A stretch of 9,266 nucleotides of DNA, from positions 1 to 9,266 of the forward strand of contig JAOUFA010000129.1 in the NCBI GenBank assembly GCA_029858545.1. The letters run 5' to 3'. Position 1 is the stretch's first letter, and the number at the start of each line of letters is the position of its first letter. A program made the translations under genes and the position numbers. The notes below the pieces were generated by a model, which saw nothing but the letters and a program-made list of their open reading frames with translations, did not search any database and was not told where the DNA came from. This stretch comes from Betaproteobacteria bacterium (GTDB taxonomy: Bacteria > Pseudomonadota > Gammaproteobacteria > Burkholderiales > SG8-39). Below, piece by piece: positions 1-6,599 of this stretch.

Positions 1-519
1 CGCCCGGCGCGCGTCGGCATCACCGCGCCGCAGGCAATGATGTTGCTCGGCACGCTCGGCATGCTGGGCGGGCTCGCGCTCGATGTGCGCCACGCCGGGC
101 TCGAGGCGATCGCCGCGATGTGCGCGCAGCAATCGCCCGATTTCCTCACCGTGGCGCGCATTCATCTGGAGTGGCTGCCGGCGATGCATCTGGGGATGGT
201 CGCCGGAGGCCTCGGCGCGCTCGCCTGGCTGCGGCGCATCCGTCCCGGCTGCCGCCGTCAGTTCTGCGCGCGCTTCGCGCAGAACATCGCCTGTTCGGCG
301 TGGATGATCGTCGGCATGTTCGCGGGCGTGGTGGTCTACTATCAAATCGCCGCCTGGCTCGGCAGCGGCGGTGTGCCGGCGATGCTGGGCGGAATGATCG
401 GCGGGATGGTGTGGGGGATGGTGGTGAGTATCCTGCTCTATCGGCTGTTGATCAGCCTGGGCCTCATCGACCCCGGCATGGGCGGACCGCTCCCTGACGC
501 GCCCGCGAAGTCCAACTAG
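1..519 (+). CDS. Small Met-rich integral membrane protein, 5'-truncated, unrecognised family
   Basis: I do not recognise this protein. The frame is open from the left edge to a TAG at 517-519, so the true start may lie outside the window; the first internal ATG is at 37 (160 residues from there) and has only a weak AGG just upstream. Counted from ATG 37, about four hydrophobic segments are visible: residues 1-16, 46-65, 86-109 and 113-144, the last two rich in Gly and Met (a G-G-M-I-G-G-M pattern). I count about 13 Met, with a PAMHLGM stretch near residue 48, so metal handling is conceivable but unproven. The tail is short and polar. It sits 9 bp before coxD on the same strand, and coxD lacks a good Shine-Dalgarno of its own, so the two are probably co-transcribed and translationally coupled. 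This suggests a role in CO dehydrogenase maturation, for example copper supply or membrane association. It lacks the MHYT motif expected of CoxC/CoxH-type proteins. Confidence 0.7.
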   Translation, partial: RPARVGITAPQAMMLLGTLGMLGGLALDVRHAGLEAIAAMCAQQSPDFLTVARIHLEWLPAMHLGMVAGGLGALAWLRRIRPGCRRQFCARFAQNIACSAWMIVGMFAGVVVYYQIAAWLGSGGVPAMLGGMIGGMVWGMVVSILLYRLLISLGLIDPGMGGPLPDAPAKSN

Positions 520-528
520 ACCAGCCCG

Positions 529-1416
529 ATGAACGAGGAAATCCGTGCCGTCCAGACGGAGATGGAGCGCTTCGGCTACATCGCCGAGCCCGAGATCGCG
601 ACCGCCGTGTTTCTCGCGCGCGAGATGCGCCGGCCGCTCTTGGTCGAAGGCGAAGCGGGCGTCGGAAAAACGGAAATCGCCAAGGTGCTCGCGCGCATGC
701 TCGACACCGAACTCGTGCGCCTGCAATGCTACGAGGGCCTGGACACGAACACCGCGCTCTACGAGTGGAACTACCAGCGCCAACTGTTGCGGCTGAAGAT
801 CGCAGAAAAAGAGGGGCGCGACCCGGCCAAGCTCGAAGACCTGATCTTCGGCCGCGAATACCTGCTCGAACGGCCGCTCTTGCGCGCGATCACGCGCCGC
901 GAAGGCCCCGCGGTGCTGCTGATCGACGAGGTCGATCGCGCCGACGAGGGGTTCGAAGCCTTCCTGCTCGAATTGCTGTCGGATTTCCAGATCACGATTC
1001 CCGAACTCGGCACGATCCGCGCCGAGCATATTCCCTTTGTGCTCCTCACCTCCAACCGCACGCGCGAGATCAGCGATGCGCTGCGCCGCAGGTGCCTGTA
1101 TCTCTATGTCGAGCACCCGGGGCTGGACAAGGAACTGCGCATCCTGCAGAACAAGGTCCCCGGCGTGAACGCGCAGCTCGCGCGCGCGGTGGCGCGCTTC
1201 GTGCACCGCCTGCGCACGCGCGAGATCCGCAAGCTCCCCGGTGTTGCCGAAACGATCGACTGGGCCCAGGCCCTGCTGCGCCTGCATCGCGACACGCTCG
1301 ACGCCGAGACGGTGTTCAACACCCTGGGCTGCCTGTTGAAGGACCAGCACGACCTCAAGGCGACGAGCGACAGCGTGGTCGCCGAGCTGCTCGAGTACGC
1401 CGCGGCCGGAGACTGA
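529..1416 (+). CDS. coxD: CoxD, MoxR-type AAA+ ATPase for CO dehydrogenase maturation
   Basis: This 295-residue cytoplasmic AAA+ ATPase has the length usual for CoxD. Visible motifs are Walker A GEAGVGKT (residues 41-48), Walker B LLIDEVD (130-136), the sensor-1 region TSN (174-176) and an arginine cluster RRR (186-188) where the arginine finger is expected, followed by the helical lid. From work on Oligotropha, CoxD is an ATP-dependent chaperone needed to complete the Mo-Cu site of CO dehydrogenase, linked to sulfuration of molybdenum. MoxR-type ATPases work with VWA-domain partners, and the next gene, coxE, begins two bases after this stop codon, which fits an ATPase-VWA pair. The ATG at 529 follows the upstream membrane-protein stop by 9 bp; the bases before it show no clear Shine-Dalgarno, so coupling to the upstream gene is likely. 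A MoxR ATPase for another enzyme is the alternative, but adjacency to coxE and coxMSL makes CoxD the best call. Confidence 0.92.
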   Translation: MNEEIRAVQTEMERFGYIAEPEIATAVFLAREMRRPLLVEGEAGVGKTEIAKVLARMLDTELVRLQCYEGLDTNTALYEWNYQRQLLRLKIAEKEGRDPAKLEDLIFGREYLLERPLLRAITRREGPAVLLIDEVDRADEGFEAFLLELLSDFQITIPELGTIRAEHIPFVLLTSNRTREISDALRRRCLYLYVEHPGLDKELRILQNKVPGVNAQLARAVARFVHRLRTREIRKLPGVAETIDWAQALLRLHRDTLDAETVFNTLGCLLKDQHDLKATSDSVVAELLEYAAAGD

Positions 1417-1418
1417 AA

Positions 1419-2552
1419 GTGTTCGCGGGCGACGCGCCGGGGATGGTCGCGCAGCTCGCGCGCTTCGCCGGCGCGCTGCGCGCCGAGGAGCTGCGCGTGG
1501 GCCTGGGCGACGAAATCGACGCCGCCACGGTCCTCACCCACCTCGACCTGCTCGATCGCGCCGAGGTGCATCGCGCGCTGCGCATCGCCTTCAAGCTGCC
1601 GCGCGAGGCCTGGGGGATCTTCGATCGTCTGTTCGCGCAGTACTGGGACGGCGATATCGCCGCAGCGCGCGGTGCGCCGCCCACGCGGCCGCAGCACCGG
1701 CAAAAGCCGCTGCAATGGAAATGGGACGGCAAGCGGGTGCGCCTGGTCGCCGCCGACGAGGAGGAAGACCCGACCGGCGACACGCCCAACTACAGCCCCG
1801 AGGCGATGCTGCGCAGGAAGCCGTTCGAGCGCTGCAGCGCAGACGAGATCGCGGAACTCGAGCGCCTGATCGCGCGCTTGGCGCCCCGGCTCGCCGCGCG
1901 CAAGACCCGGCGCCTCGTCCCCACGCGCCAGCACGGCAGCGTGGACCTGCGCCGCAGCTTCCGCCACGCGCTCAAAAGCGAAGGCGACTTCCTGCGCCTC
2001 GCGCGCCGCGCGCGCGCGATCGAGGAGCCGAGCCTGGTCGTGCTCTACGACACGAGCGGCTCGATGGAAGGCTACACCCGCCTGCTGCTCGCCTTCGCCT
2101 TCGCATTGCGCCGCAGCATCCGCCGCGCGGAAATCTTCGCCTTCAACACCAGCCTGGCGCGCGTCACGCCACTCCTCTCCCCGGCCGAGGTGGAGCGCTC
2201 ACTGATGGAACTGTCCGCCGGCGTGCCCGACTGGTCGGGCGGGACGCGGATCGGGGAGTGTCTCGCCGAATTCAACGCGCGCTACCTCGACCGGCTGGTG
2301 CGCCGCAACACCACCGTCATGGTCTTCAGCGACGGGCTCGACCAGGGCGAACCCGAGGGGCTCGGCGCCGCGATGCGCGAGCTGCGCGAGCGCGCCGGCC
2401 GCATCCTGTGGCTCAACCCGCTCCTGGCCGACGCGCGCTACCAACCCGAGGCAGCCGGCATGCGTGCCGCACTGCCGCATCTCGACTACTTCGGACCCGC
2501 GCACAACCTGGAAGCCTTGGAGCGCCTCACGCGCCGGGCCTGGCGCGCCTGA
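1419..2552 (+). CDS. coxE: CoxE, VWA-domain (MIDAS) protein for CO dehydrogenase maturation
   Basis: The C-terminal half is a von Willebrand A domain with a complete metal-ion-dependent adhesion site: DTSGS at residues 211-215, the MIDAS Thr in SGGT (Thr276) and Asp305 in FSDG. The N-terminal half is charged and helical, including the NYSPEAM segment near residue 124 and an Arg-rich linker, as in CoxE proteins. CoxE is the VWA partner of the CoxD ATPase and in Oligotropha is needed for copper insertion into CO dehydrogenase. I chose GTG at 1419 because GGAG at 1408-1411 lies seven bases upstream and it follows the coxD stop by two bases, giving 377 residues. ATG 1443 (369 residues) is possible but less well placed. 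The same frame runs open far upstream across coxD; that extension is a high-GC artefact because its protein is Arg/Pro/Ala-rich and low in complexity. CoxE is usually about 400 residues, so this is slightly short. Confidence 0.9.
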   Translation: MFAGDAPGMVAQLARFAGALRAEELRVGLGDEIDAATVLTHLDLLDRAEVHRALRIAFKLPREAWGIFDRLFAQYWDGDIAAARGAPPTRPQHRQKPLQWKWDGKRVRLVAADEEEDPTGDTPNYSPEAMLRRKPFERCSADEIAELERLIARLAPRLAARKTRRLVPTRQHGSVDLRRSFRHALKSEGDFLRLARRARAIEEPSLVVLYDTSGSMEGYTRLLLAFAFALRRSIRRAEIFAFNTSLARVTPLLSPAEVERSLMELSAGVPDWSGGTRIGECLAEFNARYLDRLVRRNTTVMVFSDGLDQGEPEGLGAAMRELRERAGRILWLNPLLADARYQPEAAGMRAALPHLDYFGPAHNLEALERLTRRAWRA

Positions 2553-2571
2553 GGCGCCGGCCCTGGGGCGC

Positions 2572-2600
2572 TTGATACGCCAGGTGAGATAAGGTATCGT
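2572..2600 (+). promoter_or_regulatory. Candidate sigma-70 promoter for coxMSL
   Basis: TTGATA (2572-2577) and TATCGT (2595-2600) are separated by exactly 17 bases. They match the -35 and -10 consensus at five and four of six positions. The element lies just after the coxE stop, about 180 bases before coxM, and overlaps an AT-rich island with dyad symmetry, so coxMSL could be expressed independently of coxDE. This is pattern matching only; read-through from coxE is the alternative. Confidence 0.4.
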
Positions 2601-2622
2601 CATTGCGATAAATAATTCTCAC
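2584..2622. promoter_or_regulatory. Nested inverted repeats, candidate operator upstream of coxM
   Basis: GTGAGA (2584-2589) is mirrored by TCTCAC (2617-2622), with arm starts 33 bp apart, about three helical turns. Inside it, TATCG (2595-2599) is mirrored by CGATA (2606-2610) around six bases. The two dyads have almost the same centre (2603 and 2602.5). The block is about 38% G+C by my count, against a much richer surrounding, and covers the candidate -10 hexamer, which is where a repressor or activator of CO oxidation genes could act. The right half, AATAATTCTCAC, resembles half of a Fur box, but the left half does not fit. The binding protein is unknown. Confidence 0.35.
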
Positions 2623-2693
2623 TCGACCCATCGTCAGTCCATAAAGCAACCAGAAGCGCGGCATCTCGAGCGCTCGGGTCGAAGCGGGAAGCG

Positions 2694-2722
2694 CGGCGCG
2701 GCAGATTCTGTCGCGCCGTTTT
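2694..2722 (+). terminator. Terminator-like hairpin in the coxE-coxM gap (terminator or attenuator)
   Basis: CGGCGCGGCAG (2694-2704) pairs with CTGTCGCGCCG (2708-2718) over 11 bp with one G-U wobble and an ATT loop, followed directly by TTTT (2719-2722). This is the form of an intrinsic terminator. It lies about 140 bases after coxE and 57 bases before the coxM start, downstream of the candidate promoter. It could end coxDE transcripts late or attenuate coxMSL transcription. GCGCGGC (2691-2697) could instead pair with GCCGCGC (2752-2758), which would break the stem. Confidence 0.45.
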
Positions 2723-2767
2723 CGTCCGGAAATACCGGTACGCAACATGGAGCCGCGCTTCGCGCGG

Positions 2768-2774
2768 AAAGGAG
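2768..2774 (+). promoter_or_regulatory. Shine-Dalgarno site that fixes the TTG start of coxM
   Basis: AAAGGAG at 2768-2774 is a near-perfect Shine-Dalgarno, five bases before TTG 2780. A small perfect hairpin, CCGCGC-TTC-GCGCGG (2753-2767), ends at its edge and may influence access. The upstream ATG 2747 would place this SD inside the coding region, which argues for TTG 2780 as the start. Confidence 0.75.
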
Positions 2775-2779
2775 AAGCC

Positions 2780-3652
2780 TTGATACCCGCTGCATTCGAC
2801 TATCACCGCCCGGCTTCGCTCGACGAAGCGCTCGGGCTGCTCACCAGGATGGGGGGCGACGCGAAAGTGCTCTCCGGGGGCATGAGCCTGCTGCCGATGC
2901 TGAAACTTCGCCTGGGCTCGTTCGCGCACCTCGTCGACATCGGGCGCATCCCCGGCCTCGATTTCGTCAAGGAAGAAGGCGGCTTCCTGCGCATCGGCGC
3001 GATGACGCGCCAGTCGACGCTCGAGCGCTCCGAGCTCATTCGCAGCAAGTACCCGATGCTCGCCGACGCGGTGCCGTTGATCGCCGATCCGCTGGTGCGC
3101 AACCGCGGCACGGTCGGCGGCAACATCGCCAACGGCGATCCGGCCAACGACCAGCCGGCGATCGCGATCGCCTACGGCGCGACCCTCGTCGTGCGCGGAC
3201 CCAAGGGCGAGCGCAGCATCGCGGCGAACCAGTTCTACAAGAGCATCTACGTCACCGCGCTCGCCGCGGGCGAGATCCTCACCGAGATCCGCATCCCGGT
3301 GCCAGCGGCGCGTAGCGGCGGCGCCTACTGCAAGATCAAGAGAAAGACGGGCGACTTCGCGGTCGCCGCCGCCGCGGTGCAACTGACGCTCGACGCGAAA
3401 GGCGCGGTGGAAAAGGCGGGCATCGCGCTCACCAACGCCGGGCCGACGCCGCTCGAAGTCCCCGACGCGGCGAAGTTTCTCGTCGGCAAGATGCCCGACG
3501 AGAAGACGATCGCCGAAGCCGCGGGCATGGCGGCGAAAAAGAGCGATCCGAGCGCCGATCACCGCGGCTCGGTCGATTACAAGCGCGACATGGCGCGCGT
3601 GATGGTCACGCGGGCGCTGCAAAAAGCGGCGCAACGCGCGGGAGGAAGATAA
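2780..3652 (+). CDS. coxM: CoxM, FAD-binding medium subunit of aerobic CO dehydrogenase
   Basis: This flavoprotein subunit passes electrons from the [2Fe-2S] clusters of CoxS through FAD to the respiratory quinone pool. From TTG 2780 it is 290 residues and begins with the family-typical IPAAFDYHRP. Both FAD double-glycine motifs fall where they do, as I recall, in Oligotropha CoxM: SGGMS at 32-36 (AGGHS there) and TVGG at 111-114 (TIGG there). KTGDFA puts Phe at 193, where other CoxM proteins carry another aromatic residue near the flavin. The N-terminal FAD domain (about 1-175) is followed by the C-terminal CO dehydrogenase flavoprotein domain (about 180-285). A longer version from ATG 2747 would add eleven residues, mostly charged or atypical, and ignore the strong SD before TTG. 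Its stop overlaps the coxS start by one base (TAATG), so coxM and coxS are translationally coupled in the M-S-L order of form I enzymes. Confidence 0.95.
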   Translation: MIPAAFDYHRPASLDEALGLLTRMGGDAKVLSGGMSLLPMLKLRLGSFAHLVDIGRIPGLDFVKEEGGFLRIGAMTRQSTLERSELIRSKYPMLADAVPLIADPLVRNRGTVGGNIANGDPANDQPAIAIAYGATLVVRGPKGERSIAANQFYKSIYVTALAAGEILTEIRIPVPAARSGGAYCKIKRKTGDFAVAAAAVQLTLDAKGAVEKAGIALTNAGPTPLEVPDAAKFLVGKMPDEKTIAEAAGMAAKKSDPSADHRGSVDYKRDMARVMVTRALQKAAQRAGGR

Positions 3653-4122
3653 TGTCCCAGCACAAGATCAGCGTCACCATCAACGGCGCGGTGCGCGAAG
3701 CCGAAGTCGAATCGCGCCTGCTGCTCGTGCACTTCCTGCGCGAGAACCTGCGCATGACCGGCACCCACATCGGCTGCGACACCTCGCACTGCGGCGCGTG
3801 CACCGTGGTGCTCGACGGCAACCCGGTGAAATCCTGCACCGTGCTCGCCGCGCAGGTGGACGGCGCGAAGATCACCACCGTCGAAGGGCTCGAACAGGGC
3901 GGCAAGCTCCACGCCGTGCAGGAGGGCTTTCACGAGAAGCACGGCCTGCAATGCGGCTACTGCACCCCGGGCATGCTGATGACCACCTCGGCGCTGCTCG
4001 AGCGCAACAAGAACCCGAGCGAGCAGGAGATCCGCGAGGCGATCGCGGGCAACCTCTGCCGCTGCACCGGCTACGTGAACATCATCAAGGCGGTGCAGTT
4101 CGCGGCCGCCAAAATGGCCTAA
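3652..4122 (+). CDS. coxS: CoxS, [2Fe-2S] small subunit of aerobic CO dehydrogenase
   Basis: This 156-residue iron-sulfur subunit relays electrons from the Mo-Cu site of CoxL to the FAD of CoxM. All eight cluster cysteines are present. The N-terminal plant-ferredoxin-like domain has Cys42, Cys47, Cys50 and Cys62 (the CDTSHCGAC region). The C-terminal four-helix domain has Cys101 and Cys104 (CGYC) and Cys136 and Cys138 (CRC). Length and spacing are standard for the xanthine oxidase family small subunit. The ATG overlaps the coxM stop, with GGAGGA at 3641-3646 as a strong ribosome-binding site. The coxL start follows by 10 bp, so the subunits are made from one transcript. The motifs alone could also fit other molybdenum hydroxylases; its assignment to CO dehydrogenase comes from the adjoining form I CoxL. 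Confidence 0.97.
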   Translation: MSQHKISVTINGAVREAEVESRLLLVHFLRENLRMTGTHIGCDTSHCGACTVVLDGNPVKSCTVLAAQVDGAKITTVEGLEQGGKLHAVQEGFHEKHGLQCGYCTPGMLMTTSALLERNKNPSEQEIREAIAGNLCRCTGYVNIIKAVQFAAAKMA

Positions 4123-4132
4123 GGGAGCACTC

Positions 4133-6508
4133 ATGACAACGCCTACCCTCAAGACTTCCGCCAAGGTTTGCGGCATGGGTCACTCGATGAAGCGCAAGGA
4201 GGATCCGCGCTTCATCCGCGGCCAGGGCCGCTACGTCGATGACGTGACCCTGCCCGGCATGCTCTACATGGACATCGTGCGCAGCCCCTACGCGCACGCG
4301 AAGATCAAGAAGATCGACACCGCGAAGGCGCTCAAGATCCCGGGCGTGCTCGCGGTGATCGACGGACCGACGCTCGCGAAATACAACCTGCACTGGATGC
4401 CGACCCTGTCCTCGGACACGCAGATGGTGCTGCCGATCGACGAGGTGATGTACCAGGCGCAGGAAGTCTGCGCGGTGATCGCGACCGAACGCTACATCGC
4501 CGCCGACGGCGCGGATGCGGTCGAAGTCGAGTACGAGCCGCTCACGCCGATGATCGATCCGTTCCAGTCCTTCGCTCCCGGCGCGGAAGTGCTGAGAAAG
4601 GACAAGAAGGACCAGAAGGACAACCTCGCCTTCCACTGGGAGGCGGGCGATCGCGCCGATACCGACCAGGCGATGAAGAACGCCGAGGTCGTGGTGACCG
4701 AGAACGTCTACCTGCCGCGCATCCACGTCGCCTCGATGGAGACCTGCGGCTGCGTGGCGGACTTCGACGCCGCCCAGGGCAAGCTTACCGTGTACATGAC
4801 CACCCAGGCGCCGCACGCGGTGCGCACCGTGTTCGCGCTCGTCGCCGGCCACGTCGGGCTGTCGGAGGAGCGCATCCGCATCATCTCGCCGGACATCGGC
4901 GGCGGTTTCGGCGGCAAGGTGCCGGTCTACCCCGGCTACGTGATCGCGGTCGCGGCCTCGGTCGTGATCGGCAAGCCGGTCAAGTGGATCGAGGACCGCA
5001 TGGAGAACCTGCAGGCCGACTCCTTCGCGCGCGACTACCACATGAAGGTGGAACTCGGTGCGAAGAAGGACGGCACGATGACCGCGCTGCGCATCAAGAC
5101 GCTCGCCGACCACGGCTACACCAATGCCTCGGCGAATCCCTCCAAGTTCCCGGCGGGGATGTTCTCGATCTGCACCGGCTCGTACGACCTGAAGCACGCG
5201 TTCTGCGAAGTCGACGCGGTCTACACCCACAAACCGCCCGGCGGGGTGGCCTACCGCTGTTCGTTCCGCGTCACCGAGGCGGCGCACGCGATCGAGCGCA
5301 TCACCGACGCGCTCGCGCAGAAACTGAACATGGACCCGGCCGAGCTGCGCATGAAGAACTTCATCAAGCGCGAGCAGTTCCCGTACAAGTCGGTGCTCGG
5401 CTGGGAGTACGACAGCGGTGACTACGCGCCCGCGCTCAAATTGGCGATGGACACGATCGGCTACGACGCACTGAGGAAGGAACAGGCCGAGAAGCGCAAG
5501 AAGGGCGAGCTGATGGGCATCGGCATCTGCTCCTTCACCGAGATCGTCGGCGCCGGACCGTCGAAGGACTTCGACATCCTCGGCATCAAGATGTTCGACT
5601 CGGCCGAGATCCGCGTGCATCCCACGGGCAAGGCGCTCGCGCGCTTCGGCACCAAGAGCCAGGGCCAGGGCCACGAGACGACCTACGCGCAGATCGTCGC
5701 CGAGGAACTGGGCATCCCGGCCTCCGACGTGCAGGTCGAGGAGGGCGACACCGACACCGCGCCCTACGGCCTCGGGACCTACGCGAGCCGCTCGACGCCG
5801 ACTTCCGGCGCCGCGGCGGCGATGGCGGCGCGCAAGATCCGCGACAAGGCGAGGAAACTCGCCGCGCACCTGCTCGAAGTGAAGGAAGAGGACCTGGTGT
5901 GGGAGGTCGGCAAGTTCTCCGTGAAGGGCGCGCCGCAGAAGTCGAAGACGATCCAGGAGTGCGCCTTCGCCGCCTACACCAACCACCCGCAGGGCATGGA
6001 GGCCGGGCTCGAGGCGACGCACTACTACGATCCGCCCAACCTGACCTTCCCCTTCGGCAGCTACATCTGCGTGGTCGACATCGACCGCGGCACGGGCGAC
6101 GTGAAGGTGCGGCGCTTCGTCGCGATCGACGACTGCGGCAACATCATCAACCCGATGATCGTCGACGGGCAGATCCACGGCGGTCTCAACCAGGGTCTCG
6201 CCCCGGCGCTCTACGAGCAGATCACCTACGACCCGGACGGCAACATCACCGGCGGCAGCTTCGTCGACTACTACGTGCCGACCTCGCTGGAATCGCCCAA
6301 CTGGGAAACCGGCAAGACGATCACCCCCTCGCCGCACCATCCGTTCGGCGCGAAGGGCGTGGGCGAGTCGCCGACCGTCGGTGCGCCGCCCGCGATCGCC
6401 AACGCGGTGGTCGATGCGCTGCGCCATCTCGGCGTCACGCACATCGACATTCCGATCACGCCGGAGAAGGTCTGGACGATCCTCAAGGAGAAGGGCGCGC
6501 TCGCCTAG
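4133..6508 (+). CDS. coxL: CoxL form I, Mo-Cu catalytic large subunit of aerobic CO dehydrogenase
   Basis: This 791-residue protein oxidises CO with water to CO2, two electrons and two protons at a Mo-S-Cu centre bound to molybdopterin cytosine dinucleotide. The diagnostic loop AYRCSFR lies at residues 373-379, with Cys376 as the expected copper ligand (Cys388 in Oligotropha). This identifies form I, as opposed to form II proteins with AYRGAGR. Other family features are GGGFGGK (256-262), TQAPH with Gln225 near the cofactor, and GAKGVGESP with the catalytic Glu745 (Glu763 in Oligotropha). The length is slightly below the roughly 809 residues of the Oligotropha protein. ATG 4133 follows AAGGGAG (4121-4127) by five bases, and that site overlaps the coxS stop. 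No frameshift or internal stop is present, and all residues I can check are intact, so an active enzyme is expected. A perfect palindrome follows the stop. Confidence 0.97.
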   Translation: MTTPTLKTSAKVCGMGHSMKRKEDPRFIRGQGRYVDDVTLPGMLYMDIVRSPYAHAKIKKIDTAKALKIPGVLAVIDGPTLAKYNLHWMPTLSSDTQMVLPIDEVMYQAQEVCAVIATERYIAADGADAVEVEYEPLTPMIDPFQSFAPGAEVLRKDKKDQKDNLAFHWEAGDRADTDQAMKNAEVVVTENVYLPRIHVASMETCGCVADFDAAQGKLTVYMTTQAPHAVRTVFALVAGHVGLSEERIRIISPDIGGGFGGKVPVYPGYVIAVAASVVIGKPVKWIEDRMENLQADSFARDYHMKVELGAKKDGTMTALRIKTLADHGYTNASANPSKFPAGMFSICTGSYDLKHAFCEVDAVYTHKPPGGVAYRCSFRVTEAAHAIERITDALAQKLNMDPAELRMKNFIKREQFPYKSVLGWEYDSGDYAPALKLAMDTIGYDALRKEQAEKRKKGELMGIGICSFTEIVGAGPSKDFDILGIKMFDSAEIRVHPTGKALARFGTKSQGQGHETTYAQIVAEELGIPASDVQVEEGDTDTAPYGLGTYASRSTPTSGAAAAMAARKIRDKARKLAAHLLEVKEEDLVWEVGKFSVKGAPQKSKTIQECAFAAYTNHPQGMEAGLEATHYYDPPNLTFPFGSYICVVDIDRGTGDVKVRRFVAIDDCGNIINPMIVDGQIHGGLNQGLAPALYEQITYDPDGNITGGSFVDYYVPTSLESPNWETGKTITPSPHHPFGAKGVGESPTVGAPPAIANAVVDALRHLGVTHIDIPITPEKVWTILKEKGALA

Positions 6509-6541
6509 CGATTCGCGCCGCCGTCATCGCCCGCACCGGAC

Positions 6542-6573
6542 ACGCCGGGGCGCCCGGCCGGGCGCCCCGGCGT
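6542..6573 (+). terminator. Perfect 32-bp palindrome, probable terminator of coxMSL
   Basis: Bases 6542-6557 are exactly the reverse complement of 6558-6573, giving a very GC-rich stem of up to 14 bp with a four-base loop. TTT (6573-6575) follows on the + strand. It lies 33 bases after the coxL stop and 27 bases before the - strand regulator stop, between convergent genes. The T-tract favours + strand termination. The - strand exit is GC-rich, so termination of the regulator mRNA from that side is less certain. Confidence 0.7.
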
Positions 6574-6599
6574 TTCCCATGCCTGCGATGCGCCGGCGA

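Noticed and set aside
1..519. Membrane protein as CoxC or CoxH
   Set aside because: Those proteins carry MHYT sensory motifs; only MHLGM is present and the length is too short.
726..1418. Long + strand frame reading into coxE from inside coxD
   Set aside because: It overlaps coxD, its translation is Arg/Ala/Pro-rich and low in complexity, and the VWA protein begins only near 1419 where a ribosome-binding site exists.
1104..1967. 287-codon - strand frame opposite coxD and coxE
   Set aside because: It spans the junction of two well-supported genes and has antisense-type composition without motifs.
2554..2571. Small GCGCC/GGCGC stem just after coxE
   Set aside because: Only five pairs around an eight-base loop, no real T-tract and overlap with the candidate -35 region; too weak to call a terminator.
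2593..2606. GG-N10-GC arrangement resembling a sigma-54 promoter
   Set aside because: The spacing fits and TTGC is present, but most of the upstream TGGCACG consensus is missing; the sigma-70 pair in the same place matches better.
2604..2622. Fur-box-like sequence upstream of coxM
   Set aside because: AATAATTCTCA resembles one half, but the left half is shifted by a base and no iron-uptake gene is adjacent; the nested dyads describe the site better.
2600..3634. 344-codon - strand frame opposite coxM
   Set aside because: Biased composition, no recognisable motifs, and complete overlap with a clear coxM.
4085..6442. 785-codon open frame on the - strand opposite coxL
   Set aside because: The translation is repetitive in Arg, Val, His and Asp with no domain, as expected for the antisense of a high-GC gene; coxL explains the region fully.
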